NCBI GenBank assembly: GCA_039592335.1
Contig: JBDHBX010000010.1
Span: 1-64,000, forward strand
Length of the DNA stretch: 64,000 nucleotides
Direction of reading: 5' to 3'
Source of the DNA: WVYX01 sp039592335
GTDB lineage: Bacteria > Gemmatimonadota > Gemmatimonadetes > Gemmatimonadales > GWC2-71-9
Shown: positions 53,516-62,192 of the stretch, in pieces
Layout: each line of letters starts with the position of its first letter
How positions within the stretch are numbered: the first letter of the stretch is position 1
Translations under genes and position numbers: made by a program
The notes under the pieces: generated by a model
The model's input: only the letters and a program-made list of their open reading frames with translations
What the model was told of the DNA's origin: nothing
Databases searched by the model: none

Positions 53516-54712
53516 ATGCGCATCGCAATTCTCGACCCGGCCGCCGGAATCAGCGGCGACATGACCCTGGGCGCCCTGCTCGACGGCGGCGTCGAGCGGG
53601 AGTGGCTGGAGACGCTTCCCGGCCGGCTCGGGTTCGCCTCGGTAGGCGTCACCGTGCGCCAGGTGGAGCGGGCGTCGGTGGTGGCGACCAAGGTCGATTT
53701 CGAGATCCCGAGCGGAGGACCGGGCGACGGGCACGGGCGCCACGTCGGTGAGCTGCTCGACCTGGTGCGCGCGGCCCCCGTTTCGGACACGGTCCGGGCC
53801 AAGGCGGCCAGGGCCTTCGAGCTGCTGGGCGAGGCCGAGGGGCGGATCCACGGGGTGGCACCCGACGCGGTTCACCTGCACGAGGTCGGCGCCGTGGATG
53901 CAGTGCTCGACATCGTGGGCGCCGTCGAAGGCTTCGAGCGCCTCGGGGTGGACGCCGTGTACAACCTCCCCGTGGCCGTCGGTGACGGCTGGGTGGAGGC
54001 GGCACACGGGCAGCTGCCGGTCCCGGCGCCGGCCACGGCGATTCTCCTGGAGGGGGTCGAGGTGCGGAGTGGGGGACCGGTGACCGGCGAGGCGACCACG
54101 CCCACGGGGGCCGCGCTGGTACGGGTCCTGTCAGAGGGCCCGCCACCGCCGCGCTGGCGCCTCGTTTCCAGCGCGTGGGGCGCCGGCGAGCGCGACCCGG
54201 CGCACTACCCGGGCGCGTTGCGACTGATGGTCGCCGAGGCGGCGGCCGAGGCAGGGGTCGTGGAGGTGATCGCGACGGACATCGACGACCTGGCGCCCGA
54301 ATACGTGGAACCGTTGCGGGCGGCGCTGTTCGAGGCCGGGGCGGTCGAGTGCAGCGTCTGGCCTACACACGGCAAGAAGGGCCGCGTGGGCATGCGGCTC
54401 GAGGCGCTGGTCGCGCCGCAGCATGCCGACCGGGTGATCGAAGCGCTGTTTGCGCACAGCACGACGGCGGGGATACGACGCTGGACGACAACCCGGGCCA
54501 CGCTGGCACGACGCGAGCTCGTGGTGGAGCTTGATGGCAGCGCCCGGGTACGTATCAAGGTGTGGGACGGGCCATCGGGAACGCGGCTCAAGTCCGAGTA
54601 CGACGACGTGGTGGCGGCGGCGAGTGCCCTGGGGCGCCCCGCCTTGGAGATTGCACGGGAGGCGGAGCGGCAAGCGGAGGCAGTGCTCCGCGCCGGCCAG
54701 CCCACCCCGTGA
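53516..54712 (+). CDS. larC: LarC-like nickel-pincer cofactor insertion protein
   Basis: A 398-residue LarC (DUF111) protein. The start at 53516 gives the family N-terminus MRIAILDPAAGISGDM; an upstream in-frame ATG at 53465 falls in the preceding gene. Other family segments are HLHEVGAVDAVLDIVGA, PVPAPATAILLEG and the C-terminal ferredoxin-like domain (VIATDIDDLAPEYVEPL). LarC inserts nickel into the pyridinium bis-thiocarboxylate cofactor of lactate racemase-type enzymes. No larA, larB or larE is in this window, so the client enzyme is unknown. It is one uninterrupted frame, unlike the frameshifted larC of lactobacilli. Confidence 0.88.
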   Translation: MRIAILDPAAGISGDMTLGALLDGGVEREWLETLPGRLGFASVGVTVRQVERASVVATKVDFEIPSGGPGDGHGRHVGELLDLVRAAPVSDTVRAKAARAFELLGEAEGRIHGVAPDAVHLHEVGAVDAVLDIVGAVEGFERLGVDAVYNLPVAVGDGWVEAAHGQLPVPAPATAILLEGVEVRSGGPVTGEATTPTGAALVRVLSEGPPPPRWRLVSSAWGAGERDPAHYPGALRLMVAEAAAEAGVVEVIATDIDDLAPEYVEPLRAALFEAGAVECSVWPTHGKKGRVGMRLEALVAPQHADRVIEALFAHSTTAGIRRWTTTRATLARRELVVELDGSARVRIKVWDGPSGTRLKSEYDDVVAAASALGRPALEIAREAERQAEAVLRAGQPTP

Positions 54713-54745
54713 GTGAGCGATAGGTCAATGCAAGGAGCGAGGGTG

Positions 54746-56140
54746 ATGAAGACACTGGTGGTTGTGGCGGGGATCGCCGCGGGCCTCATGCTGAGCGTGA
54801 CGCCGGCACCTGCCCAGTGGCGCGACCCCGAATGCGATTTGAGCGGCGCGGGGCACTTCCTCGTGAACAGCGGCAAGGTGTACCTCGAGGGAGCGAGCGA
54901 GGAGCGGGACGAGACGAAACAGCAACGTCTCCTGGGGGACGCCCAGCGCAACTTTGTCGAGGCCATCGAGCGCGGGGAGGCCGACAACCCGGCCGTGTGG
55001 TACTACCTGGGTCGGTACTACGTCCTCGCGGGCGACCCGCTGGGGGCCGACTCGGCATTCGACCGGGCCGAGCAGTTGGAGCCAGACTGTGCCGAAGACA
55101 TGGGCCTGCATCGCCGCATCATGTGGGTGCCGCTGGTCAACGAGGCGCTCGACTCGATGCAGGTGAGTGCTTGGGACGGGGCCAAGCCGTTCCTCTACGG
55201 CGCCAACGCCATCTTCGACGAGGACATCATCGCGTTCTACTACCTGGCGCGCATCTACGGCAGCGAGGGCGAGATGGATTCGGCCATCGTGTACTTCCGG
55301 AAGGTCGCCGAGATGGGCACGGAGGATGAGGCGCGTACGGAAAACTACGCCACCTCCGTGTACAACCTGGGCCTGATCTACGGCATGATCGGCGAGCCTG
55401 ACTCGGCGGCGGTGTGGTTCGAGCGGTACCGCGCCATCAACCCCGCCGACTTCGAGGCCATGGCCGGCCTGGCACAGGCGTACGCCCAGATGGGCGACAC
55501 CGAGCGCGCCGCCGCGCTGTACGACAGCGTGCTCTCGCAGGCCGAGGGTATGGCGGCCATGGACCTGTTCCGCACCGGCGAGTCGCTGTTCATGGCCGAG
55601 GACTACGCGCTCGCGGCCCAGGCCTTCGAGATGGGCCTGGCGAAGAACCGTTTCTTCCGACCGGCGCTCTACAACCTCACCAACGCCTACCTCGCGATCT
55701 GCCAGGACGACAGCACATCCGAGGAGGACGTCCACAAGGCGGCGGCCGCCATGGAGAGCGCCGCGCGCCGATTGGTGGACGTGGATCCCTACAGCTACGA
55801 TGCCAACAGTCTTCTGGCGGCGGCGTACCAGCTGCAACAGATGGATGACTCCACCCTCGCCGTGTTGGAGCGCCTCGAGACTCACACGTGGAGTGTAGAG
55901 ATCGAGCTGCAGCAGGCCATCTCCGGCGGCTTCGCCGTCCAGGGAACCCTCACGAACCTGTCGGACGAGGCGACGGCGCAGACCGAGTTGCTGACGTTCG
56001 AGTTCGTCGACGGGGAGGGCAACGTGCTCGCGACCGAGACCGTCGAGGCGCAGAGCCTGGGAATCGACGAGGAGTATCCGTTCGAGCTGATGGTTGGGGG
56101 CGAAGGGGTCGTGGCCGCTCGCTACCGCGTAGGCGGGTGA
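54746..56140 (+). CDS. Exported tetratricopeptide-repeat protein
   Basis: A 464-residue protein with an AAGGAG site 8 bases before ATG 54746 and a signal peptide (MKTLVVVAGIAAG, cut near APAQ). Several TPR units follow (for example AVWYYLGRYYVLAGDPLGAD, FYYLARIYGSEGEMDSAIVY, AAVWFERYRAINPADFEAM). The last about 80 residues are beta-rich (GGFAVQGTLTNLSDEATAQ) like an Ig-type or FxLYD domain. TPR proteins are scaffolds; the partner is unknown. It probably acts in the periplasm. Confidence 0.82.
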   Translation: MKTLVVVAGIAAGLMLSVTPAPAQWRDPECDLSGAGHFLVNSGKVYLEGASEERDETKQQRLLGDAQRNFVEAIERGEADNPAVWYYLGRYYVLAGDPLGADSAFDRAEQLEPDCAEDMGLHRRIMWVPLVNEALDSMQVSAWDGAKPFLYGANAIFDEDIIAFYYLARIYGSEGEMDSAIVYFRKVAEMGTEDEARTENYATSVYNLGLIYGMIGEPDSAAVWFERYRAINPADFEAMAGLAQAYAQMGDTERAAALYDSVLSQAEGMAAMDLFRTGESLFMAEDYALAAQAFEMGLAKNRFFRPALYNLTNAYLAICQDDSTSEEDVHKAAAAMESAARRLVDVDPYSYDANSLLAAAYQLQQMDDSTLAVLERLETHTWSVEIELQQAISGGFAVQGTLTNLSDEATAQTELLTFEFVDGEGNVLATETVEAQSLGIDEEYPFELMVGGEGVVAARYRVGG

Positions 56141-56157
56141 CGGCAGGTTGACTTGAC

Positions 56158-56184
56158 TCAGGGGGAGCCATACTCTCCCCCTGA
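56158..56184 (+). terminator. Perfect hairpin just upstream of tRNA-Gly
   Basis: A perfect 10-bp stem (TCAGGGGGAG at 56158-56167 with CTCCCCCTGA at 56175-56184) has a 7-nt loop. No T run follows; the tRNA begins three bases later. It may end the TPR gene transcript or guide 5' processing of a tRNA that is cotranscribed. Confidence 0.6.
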
Positions 56185-56187
56185 CTT

Positions 56188-56259
<72 letters not shown>

Positions 56260-56343
56260 CTGACGGAAGGCTGCAGTCCGCGGCCTCGCCCCACCGCCCC
56301 CTCCTCGATAGCTTAGCTCTACACCCCAGTTCATCGGGAAACC

Positions 56344-57858
56344 ATGCCCGACAGTGGCAGGACCAAGACCAGGGCGAAGGACGAGCTGTCCGCCCTGCGC
56401 CGGCGTGTCGCCGAGCTGGAGGCGACTGCCCGGGAGCACGTGCAGGCCCGGGAGGCGTTCCTGGAGGCCGAGGAGCGGTACCAGGACCTGTACGACAACT
56501 CGCCGGACATGCACTTCACCGTGGCGGAGGACGGGACCGTGCTCTCGGTCAACCGGTTCGGCGCCGATTGCCTGGGCTACGAGCCACTCGAGCTCGTCGG
56601 CGGGCCGGTATGGGTGGTCGTCCATCCCGAGGATGTCGCGAGCGTGCAGCAACAGGTGGCGACGATCTTCCGCGCCGGAGGAGGCGGCGCCAGCGAGCTG
56701 GAGTTTCGCAAGGTCCGCAAGGACGGCTCCGTGTTGTGGGTGCGGGAGCGCGTGCGCGTTGTCTCGGGCGTCCGCGGTGGCCCCATCGAGCTGCGGATCA
56801 TCTGCCGTGACATTACCGCCCGCAGGAAGGCGGAATCGGCCTTGCGGGAGAGCGAGCAGCGCTATCGCGCGCTGTTCGAAGACTCGCGGGACGCGATCTA
56901 CATCACGGCCACCGACGGTGAGCTGGTGGACTTCAATCAGGCGGCCTGCGAGTTGTTCGGCTACACAGCCGAGGAGTTCGAGCAGCTGAATGCGCGCGAG
57001 CTCTACACGCGGGCGGAGGACCGCGAGCGCTTCCAAACGGCCGTGGCGGGTGACGGCTCCGTGCGCGACTTCGAGGTGAAGTTGCGCCGCAAGGACGGAG
57101 CGCTGATCGACTGTCTCCTCACGTCGACCGAGCGGCGCGGCCGCGACGGGCAAGCCGTGGGCTATCAGGGCATCATCCACGACATCACGGAGCGTAAGCG
57201 TCTGGAGGAGGAGATCCTGGCGGTGAGCACGCGAGAGCAGCGACGCATCGGGCAGGACCTGCACGATGGTCTGGGCCAACAGCTCACCGGCATGGCCTTC
57301 CTGCTCACGGCGCTGGAGCGCAAGCTGGAGTCACGCCAGCTCGCGGAGGCCCGCGACGCGAAGGCCGTCGCGCTCTTGGCACACGGAGCGATCGCCCAGA
57401 CACGATACCTCTCGCGCGGCCTCTACCCGGCCGCCCTGGAAACGGCCGGGCTTGCCGGAGCGCTGGAGGATCTCGGGGCCAACGCCGAGATGCTGTTCGA
57501 CGCCTCGTGTACGGTGCGCACGGGAGATGCCGCCCCGATCGCCGACCGCATAGTCGGCGGACACGTCTACCACGTTGCCCAGGAGGCGGTCACCAACGCC
57601 GTGCGGCACGGCGAGGCAACGCACGTGACCATCGAGCTTGGCCGCGACCGCGACCGCACGACGCTGACGGTATCTGACGACGGGAAGGGGATTCCCGAGG
57701 CGCTCGAGGAGGGGAAAGGCATGGGTCTCCACATCATGCGCTACCGCACCCGCATGATCGGCGGATCGCTCGAAGTGGAGCGGGGGACCGAGCGTGGCAC
57801 CGTCGTGCGCTGCACCTTTCCCACACCACGACAGGAATCCGGCGGGGAGACTGCATGA
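56344..57858 (+). CDS. PAS-PAS sensor histidine kinase, NarX/DegS type
   Basis: A 504-residue soluble kinase. A short coiled coil (about 10-45) leads to two PAS domains (about 46-160 and 170-290), then a HisKA_3 dimerisation domain with the phosphorylation site in REQRRIGQDLHDGLGQQLTG, and an HATPase domain (EAVTNAVRHGEATHV, VSDDGKGIPE, GMGLHIMRYR). There are no membrane segments, so it senses an intracellular signal. The cognate LuxR-type regulator follows with an ATGA overlap. Confidence 0.93.
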   Translation: MPDSGRTKTRAKDELSALRRRVAELEATAREHVQAREAFLEAEERYQDLYDNSPDMHFTVAEDGTVLSVNRFGADCLGYEPLELVGGPVWVVVHPEDVASVQQQVATIFRAGGGGASELEFRKVRKDGSVLWVRERVRVVSGVRGGPIELRIICRDITARRKAESALRESEQRYRALFEDSRDAIYITATDGELVDFNQAACELFGYTAEEFEQLNARELYTRAEDRERFQTAVAGDGSVRDFEVKLRRKDGALIDCLLTSTERRGRDGQAVGYQGIIHDITERKRLEEEILAVSTREQRRIGQDLHDGLGQQLTGMAFLLTALERKLESRQLAEARDAKAVALLAHGAIAQTRYLSRGLYPAALETAGLAGALEDLGANAEMLFDASCTVRTGDAAPIADRIVGGHVYHVAQEAVTNAVRHGEATHVTIELGRDRDRTTLTVSDDGKGIPEALEEGKGMGLHIMRYRTRMIGGSLEVERGTERGTVVRCTFPTPRQESGGETA

Positions 57859-58541
57859 CCGAGCACGGGGGACAGGGGACGCCGAGCCAACCGGCCCGAG
57901 TGCTGGTGGTGGACGATCACCCCATCGTCCGCCAGGGCCTAGGGCAACTCATCGACGCCGAGCCCGACCTGGCGCTGTGCGCCGAAGCGGCGGACGCGCC
58001 GGCCGCCCTCGCCGCAGTGGAGCAGGAGGTACCCGACCTGGCGATCGTGGACATCTCGCTGGCCGGTTCCGATGGCCTGGAGCTGGTGCGGCAGGTTCGG
58101 GAGCGCTGGCCCTCCGTGCGAGTATTGGTGCTTTCGATGCACTCCGAGTCGGTGTACGCGGAGCGTGCGCTGAGCGCCGGGGCGCAGGGGTACATCATGA
58201 AGCAGGAGCCCCCGGATCGCATTCTGCATGCCATGCGCGAGGTGCTGCGCGACGAAGTGTTCCTGAGTGACAAGCTCCGAACGAAGCTCCTGTATCGGCT
58301 CGTAGGGAGTGGCCGGGACCGGGAGCGCACCCCCATCGAACGTCTGACCGACCGGGAGCTCACGGTGCTTCGGCTCATTGGCGCGGGGCGGGGCACCCGG
58401 CAGATCGCGGAGCAGCTGGGGCTCAGCGTGAAGACCATCGAAACCTACCGCGAGAACCTCAAGCGCAAGCTGCATCTGGCGTCGGCCGCGGAGCTCGTGC
58501 AGTACGCGGTCAGCTGGCTGCGGGAGGAGAGCGGCGGCTAG
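57855..58541 (+). CDS. NarL/FixJ-family response regulator
   Basis: A 228-residue regulator. The receiver domain has VVDDHPIVRQGL, the phosphorylation site in LAIVDISLAGSDG and the conserved Lys after GYIMKQE. The LuxR helix-turn-helix is at about 160-215 (LTDRELTVLRLIGAGRGTRQ, then LSVKTIETYRENLK). It overlaps the PAS kinase gene and should bind DNA when phosphorylated. Targets are unknown. Confidence 0.94.
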   Translation: MTEHGGQGTPSQPARVLVVDDHPIVRQGLGQLIDAEPDLALCAEAADAPAALAAVEQEVPDLAIVDISLAGSDGLELVRQVRERWPSVRVLVLSMHSESVYAERALSAGAQGYIMKQEPPDRILHAMREVLRDEVFLSDKLRTKLLYRLVGSGRDRERTPIERLTDRELTVLRLIGAGRGTRQIAEQLGLSVKTIETYRENLKRKLHLASAAELVQYAVSWLREESGG

Positions 58542-58679
58542 CCTTCCCCACAGGCGCGTGGGATGTCCCACCAACTGCCCTCCTTGTCCCCAAAAGGGCC
58601 TACCGTAACCACATAGCGCACCCCAGATTGCATTCTGCGTGGGGGATTCCCCGGTGTTCCGATCCGGGAGCGCGGGTTA

Positions 58680-59738
58680 ATGATCGACATGTCGGGCCGG
58701 CTGGCGCCGGGACCGACGTACCCTCCGATGCTCACGAACTGGGCGCGCATGGACCGAACCATCCTGCTGGTAGACGACGACGCCGGGGTGCGCACGAGCC
58801 TCGCCAAGCTCCTCAAGGGCGAGGGCCTCGCGGTGGCCACCGCAGCCGACGGGAACGGTGCGCTCCAGGCCGTGCGAAGGATAAGACCGGACCTCGTGCT
58901 GCTGGACGTCTTGATGCCCGACCTCAACGGCTTCGAGGTCTGCCGCCTCCTCAAGAGAAACCCCGACACGCGCCTCATCCCGGTCGTGCTCCTCACAGGG
59001 CTGTCGGCTGCGGACGACCGTGTGCGCGGTCTGGAGGCCGGCGCGGACGACTTTATCACCAAGCCGCCCGACCGCATCGAGCTCCTGGCCCGGGTTCGCT
59101 CGCTGCTGCGCATGAAGAGCTACACCGACGAGCTGGAGCGAGCGGAGGCGGTGCTGCTGGCACTCGCCCGCAGCATCGAGATGAAGGACCCATATACCGA
59201 GGGGCATTGCGAGCGCCTGTCGGCGTACGCGGCGGCGCTGGGGCTGCGCATCGAACTCAGCATCGACGAGACGACGGCGTTGCAGCGGGCCGGGGTGCTG
59301 CACGACATCGGCAAGGTGGCAATCCCCGACTCGATCCTGCTCAAGCCCGGCCCGCTCACCGACGACGAGTGGGATGTCGTGCGCGAGCACCCCGTGACCG
59401 GCGAGCATATCTGCTCCCCGATTCGGTCGTTCGCCCCCGTGCTGCCCATCATCCGACACCATCACGAGCGCTATGACGGCTCGGGCTACCCCGACGGACT
59501 CGCCGGCGACGAGATCCCCGTCACCGCCCGCGTGCTTCAGGTCGTCGACGTCTACGACGCCCTGACGACGGCGCGTTCGTACAAGCCGGCGCTCACCTCG
59601 ACCGAGGCGATCGCCACGATGCAGGAAGAGGTGGACAGGGGCTGGTGGGATCCGCAGATATTCGGCGAACTGCGCCGTTTGTTAGCCGACACCGACACCG
59701 AGCTCTCTGCCGGCGAGACGGTCCCACCTCCCGTATGA
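58680..59738 (+). CDS. Response regulator with HD-GYP phosphodiesterase domain
   Basis: A 352-residue protein. A GGGAG site 9 bases before ATG 58680 supports this start over an internal ATG at 58749. The receiver domain has LLVDDDAGVRTSL and the phosphorylation site in LVLLDVLMPDLNG. The HD-GYP domain has the metal-binding HD in VLHDIGKVAIPDSIL and HHERYDGSGYPDGLAGDE, so it should degrade cyclic-di-GMP. It overlaps the hybrid kinase gene by four bases, which suggests phosphotransfer between the two. Confidence 0.93.
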   Translation: MIDMSGRLAPGPTYPPMLTNWARMDRTILLVDDDAGVRTSLAKLLKGEGLAVATAADGNGALQAVRRIRPDLVLLDVLMPDLNGFEVCRLLKRNPDTRLIPVVLLTGLSAADDRVRGLEAGADDFITKPPDRIELLARVRSLLRMKSYTDELERAEAVLLALARSIEMKDPYTEGHCERLSAYAAALGLRIELSIDETTALQRAGVLHDIGKVAIPDSILLKPGPLTDDEWDVVREHPVTGEHICSPIRSFAPVLPIIRHHHERYDGSGYPDGLAGDEIPVTARVLQVVDVYDALTTARSYKPALTSTEAIATMQEEVDRGWWDPQIFGELRRLLADTDTELSAGETVPPPV

Positions 59739-61978
59739 ACTCCTCCCTCGACACCCTCTCTCAAACCCTGGTCCGTGCGCTCCCCTTCGGTTTCGACATC
59801 GTCGCGCCCGACGGGACCCTGCTTTACGTCAGCGAGCGTCAGGAAGAGCTGTTGGGCAAGGACGCGGTGGGCAAGCGGTGCTGGGACGTGTACCGGGACG
59901 ACCGTACCCAGTGCGAGCACTGCCCACTGCGGCAGGGGGTGGCCCCCGGTGAGACGGCGATGATCACCTCGCCGGGCGTGCTCGGCGGCCATACGTTCCA
60001 GATCTACCATACCGGGCTCCTCTGGGAGGGGCAGCAGGCGGTCCTGGAGGTGTTTCACGACGTCAGCGCCATCACCAGGGCAGAGGAGCGCCGCCTCAGC
60101 AGCGAGGCCAAGCTCCATCTCCTGATCAATCAGGTCCCGGCGCTGCTCTGGACGATCGACACGGATCTGCGGTTCACCTCTTCGGGGGGCGCGGCCCTCG
60201 AAGGGCTTGGTCTGCGACCCGGTCAGGTCGTGGGCATGACGTTGTACGAGTATTTCGACACGGAGGATTCCGCGTTCGAGCCCATCGCCATGCACCGGGT
60301 CGCCATGGAGACCGGGGAGCACGTCTCATACGACTTCGAGTGGGCCGACAACTCGTACGAGGTCCTGCTGGAACCGCTGCGGGACCCGCGGGGCAAGACC
60401 ACGGGCTGTATCGGCATCGCCGTCGACGTGAGCGAGCGAAAGCGAGCGGACGAAGTGCTGCGCCAATCCGAAGCGAAGTACCGCGGTCTGGTGGAGCACG
60501 CCAATTACGGGATCTACCGCTCGAGCCCGGAGGGCCGCTTTCTCTCGGTGAATCCGGCGCTGGTGGAGATGCTGGGCTACGGCTCCGCGGAGGAGCTCAT
60601 GGGAGTCGACATGGAACGGGACGTCTACGCGCACCCGAGCGAACGCCCCGGCCTGGTGGAGCAGTATCGCGAGCGTGGACGGATCGACAACCTCGAGCTC
60701 GAGTGGAAACGCAAGGACGGGCGCACCATCACGGTGCGGGTGAGCGGCCGGCCGATGCACGATGCCGACGGAGACCTCGAGCTCTTTGAGATGATCGTGC
60801 AGGACGTCTCCGAGCAGCGCCGGCTCGAGGCGCAGCTGCGCCAGGCGCAGAAGATGGAGGCCATCGGACAGCTGACCGGCGGCATCGCGCACGACTTCAA
60901 CAACCTGCTCTCTGTCATCACCCTCAATGCCCAGTTGGTCGCGGCCAGCCTGGAGGCCACGCCGGGCGAGGTCCTGCCCGAGCTGGAGGACATCCAGGAG
61001 GCGGCCCGCAAGGCCACGACCATGACGAAGCAGCTCCTCGGGTTCAGCCGGCACGCCGACCTGCGGATGGTGCCCACCGATCTGGCGCGCGTCGTGGCCA
61101 AGCTCTCTTCCATGATGCGTCGGGTGCTGCCCGAGAACATCACCATCCGCATCGACGCCGAGGAAGCCGTCCATGCCGTTCGGGCCGACGCCGGGGCCGT
61201 GGAGCAGATGCTGCTGAACCTCGCCACGAACGCGCGGGACGCGATGCCCGATGGCGGCAAGCTCCAGATTGACGTGGGGGAGCGCGAAGTGCAGGAGGTG
61301 ACGCTGGCATCCCACCCGTGGATCACGCCGGGACGCTACGTGTGCATTCGGGTGCGCGATTCCGGCATCGGGATGGACGAGGAGACGCGCTCCAGGATCT
61401 TCGAGCCCTTCTTCACCACCAAGGCCCCGGGCGTGGGTACCGGCCTCGGGATGGCCATGGTCTACGGGCTCACGAAGCAGCACGGGGGATTCGTGACCGT
61501 GCTGACCGCACTGGGGAGAGGGACCACCATCGAGTTGTACTTTCCGGTCGTGGGCGAGGCGGCCCAGCCCCTCGACTCGGTCGAATCCCTAGACGGCGTC
61601 CGGGGCGGCAGCGAGACCATCTTGCTGGTGGAGGATGAGGACACTCTGCGCCGCTCGGCCAAGCGGGTCCTGGAGCGGTACGGCTACACCGTGCTGGTCG
61701 CAGCTGACGGCCAGGAAGGCCTGGAGCGGTATCGCGCCCACAAGACCGAGATCGACCTCGTGGTATCGGACCTCATCATGCCGAGGGTCGGCGGCGCACA
61801 GCTCCACCGTACCCTCCGGGAGGAGGGTGACCGCGTGCGGTTCCTGCTCGCCAGCGGGTACGTCGGACGCGAGTCAGGCGGTCACGAGGCCCTCGATCCC
61901 TCCATCCCGATCCTGCGCAAGCCGTGGGCCCTGCGTGATTTGCTGACGAGAATCCGCGAGTTGCTCGACCAGGAGTGA
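59735..61978 (+). CDS. Multi-PAS hybrid histidine kinase with C-terminal receiver
   Basis: A 747-residue protein. Three PAS domains (about 12-115, 125-245 and 250-370) precede a HisKA domain with the phosphorylation site in GGIAHDFNNLLSVI, an HATPase domain (NLATNARDAMPDGG, RDSGIGMDEE, GVGTGLGMAMV) and a C-terminal receiver (LLVEDEDTLRRSAKRVL, VVSDLIMPRVGG). The first PAS domain has a CEHC pair (DDRTQCEHCPLRQG), perhaps a metal or redox site. No membrane segment. It probably works with the overlapping HD-GYP regulator to set cyclic-di-GMP levels. Confidence 0.93.
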   Translation: MNSSLDTLSQTLVRALPFGFDIVAPDGTLLYVSERQEELLGKDAVGKRCWDVYRDDRTQCEHCPLRQGVAPGETAMITSPGVLGGHTFQIYHTGLLWEGQQAVLEVFHDVSAITRAEERRLSSEAKLHLLINQVPALLWTIDTDLRFTSSGGAALEGLGLRPGQVVGMTLYEYFDTEDSAFEPIAMHRVAMETGEHVSYDFEWADNSYEVLLEPLRDPRGKTTGCIGIAVDVSERKRADEVLRQSEAKYRGLVEHANYGIYRSSPEGRFLSVNPALVEMLGYGSAEELMGVDMERDVYAHPSERPGLVEQYRERGRIDNLELEWKRKDGRTITVRVSGRPMHDADGDLELFEMIVQDVSEQRRLEAQLRQAQKMEAIGQLTGGIAHDFNNLLSVITLNAQLVAASLEATPGEVLPELEDIQEAARKATTMTKQLLGFSRHADLRMVPTDLARVVAKLSSMMRRVLPENITIRIDAEEAVHAVRADAGAVEQMLLNLATNARDAMPDGGKLQIDVGEREVQEVTLASHPWITPGRYVCIRVRDSGIGMDEETRSRIFEPFFTTKAPGVGTGLGMAMVYGLTKQHGGFVTVLTALGRGTTIELYFPVVGEAAQPLDSVESLDGVRGGSETILLVEDEDTLRRSAKRVLERYGYTVLVAADGQEGLERYRAHKTEIDLVVSDLIMPRVGGAQLHRTLREEGDRVRFLLASGYVGRESGGHEALDPSIPILRKPWALRDLLTRIRELLDQE

Positions 61979-62025
61979 TCCAACGCGCCGCATTTGCCGC
62001 GGTCCTTCCTCCCGACCATGTTTCC

Positions 62026-62133
62026 ATGAGAGAGCAGCTGGTGGTCGCGATCCGCTGCTACGACCCCGCCACGGCGCGGCGCCACTTCGGTCTGGACCAT
62101 CGGGGCGGCGTCATCTGCATCGAGACCCACTAG
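62026..62133 (+). CDS. Possible 35-residue small protein
   Basis: A short frame (starting MREQLVVAIRCYDP and ending VICIETH) in the 214-base gap between the hybrid kinase and the DUF512 gene. It has no clear ribosome site and no recognised family. It is listed only because nothing else occupies this gap; it may be noncoding. Confidence 0.2.
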   Translation: MREQLVVAIRCYDPATARRHFGLDHRGGVICIETH

Positions 62134-62192
62134 CGCGGTTATCTTAGCACGTCCACGCTGGCAAATCGTAAACACGGGAGGAGCATTCCCAC

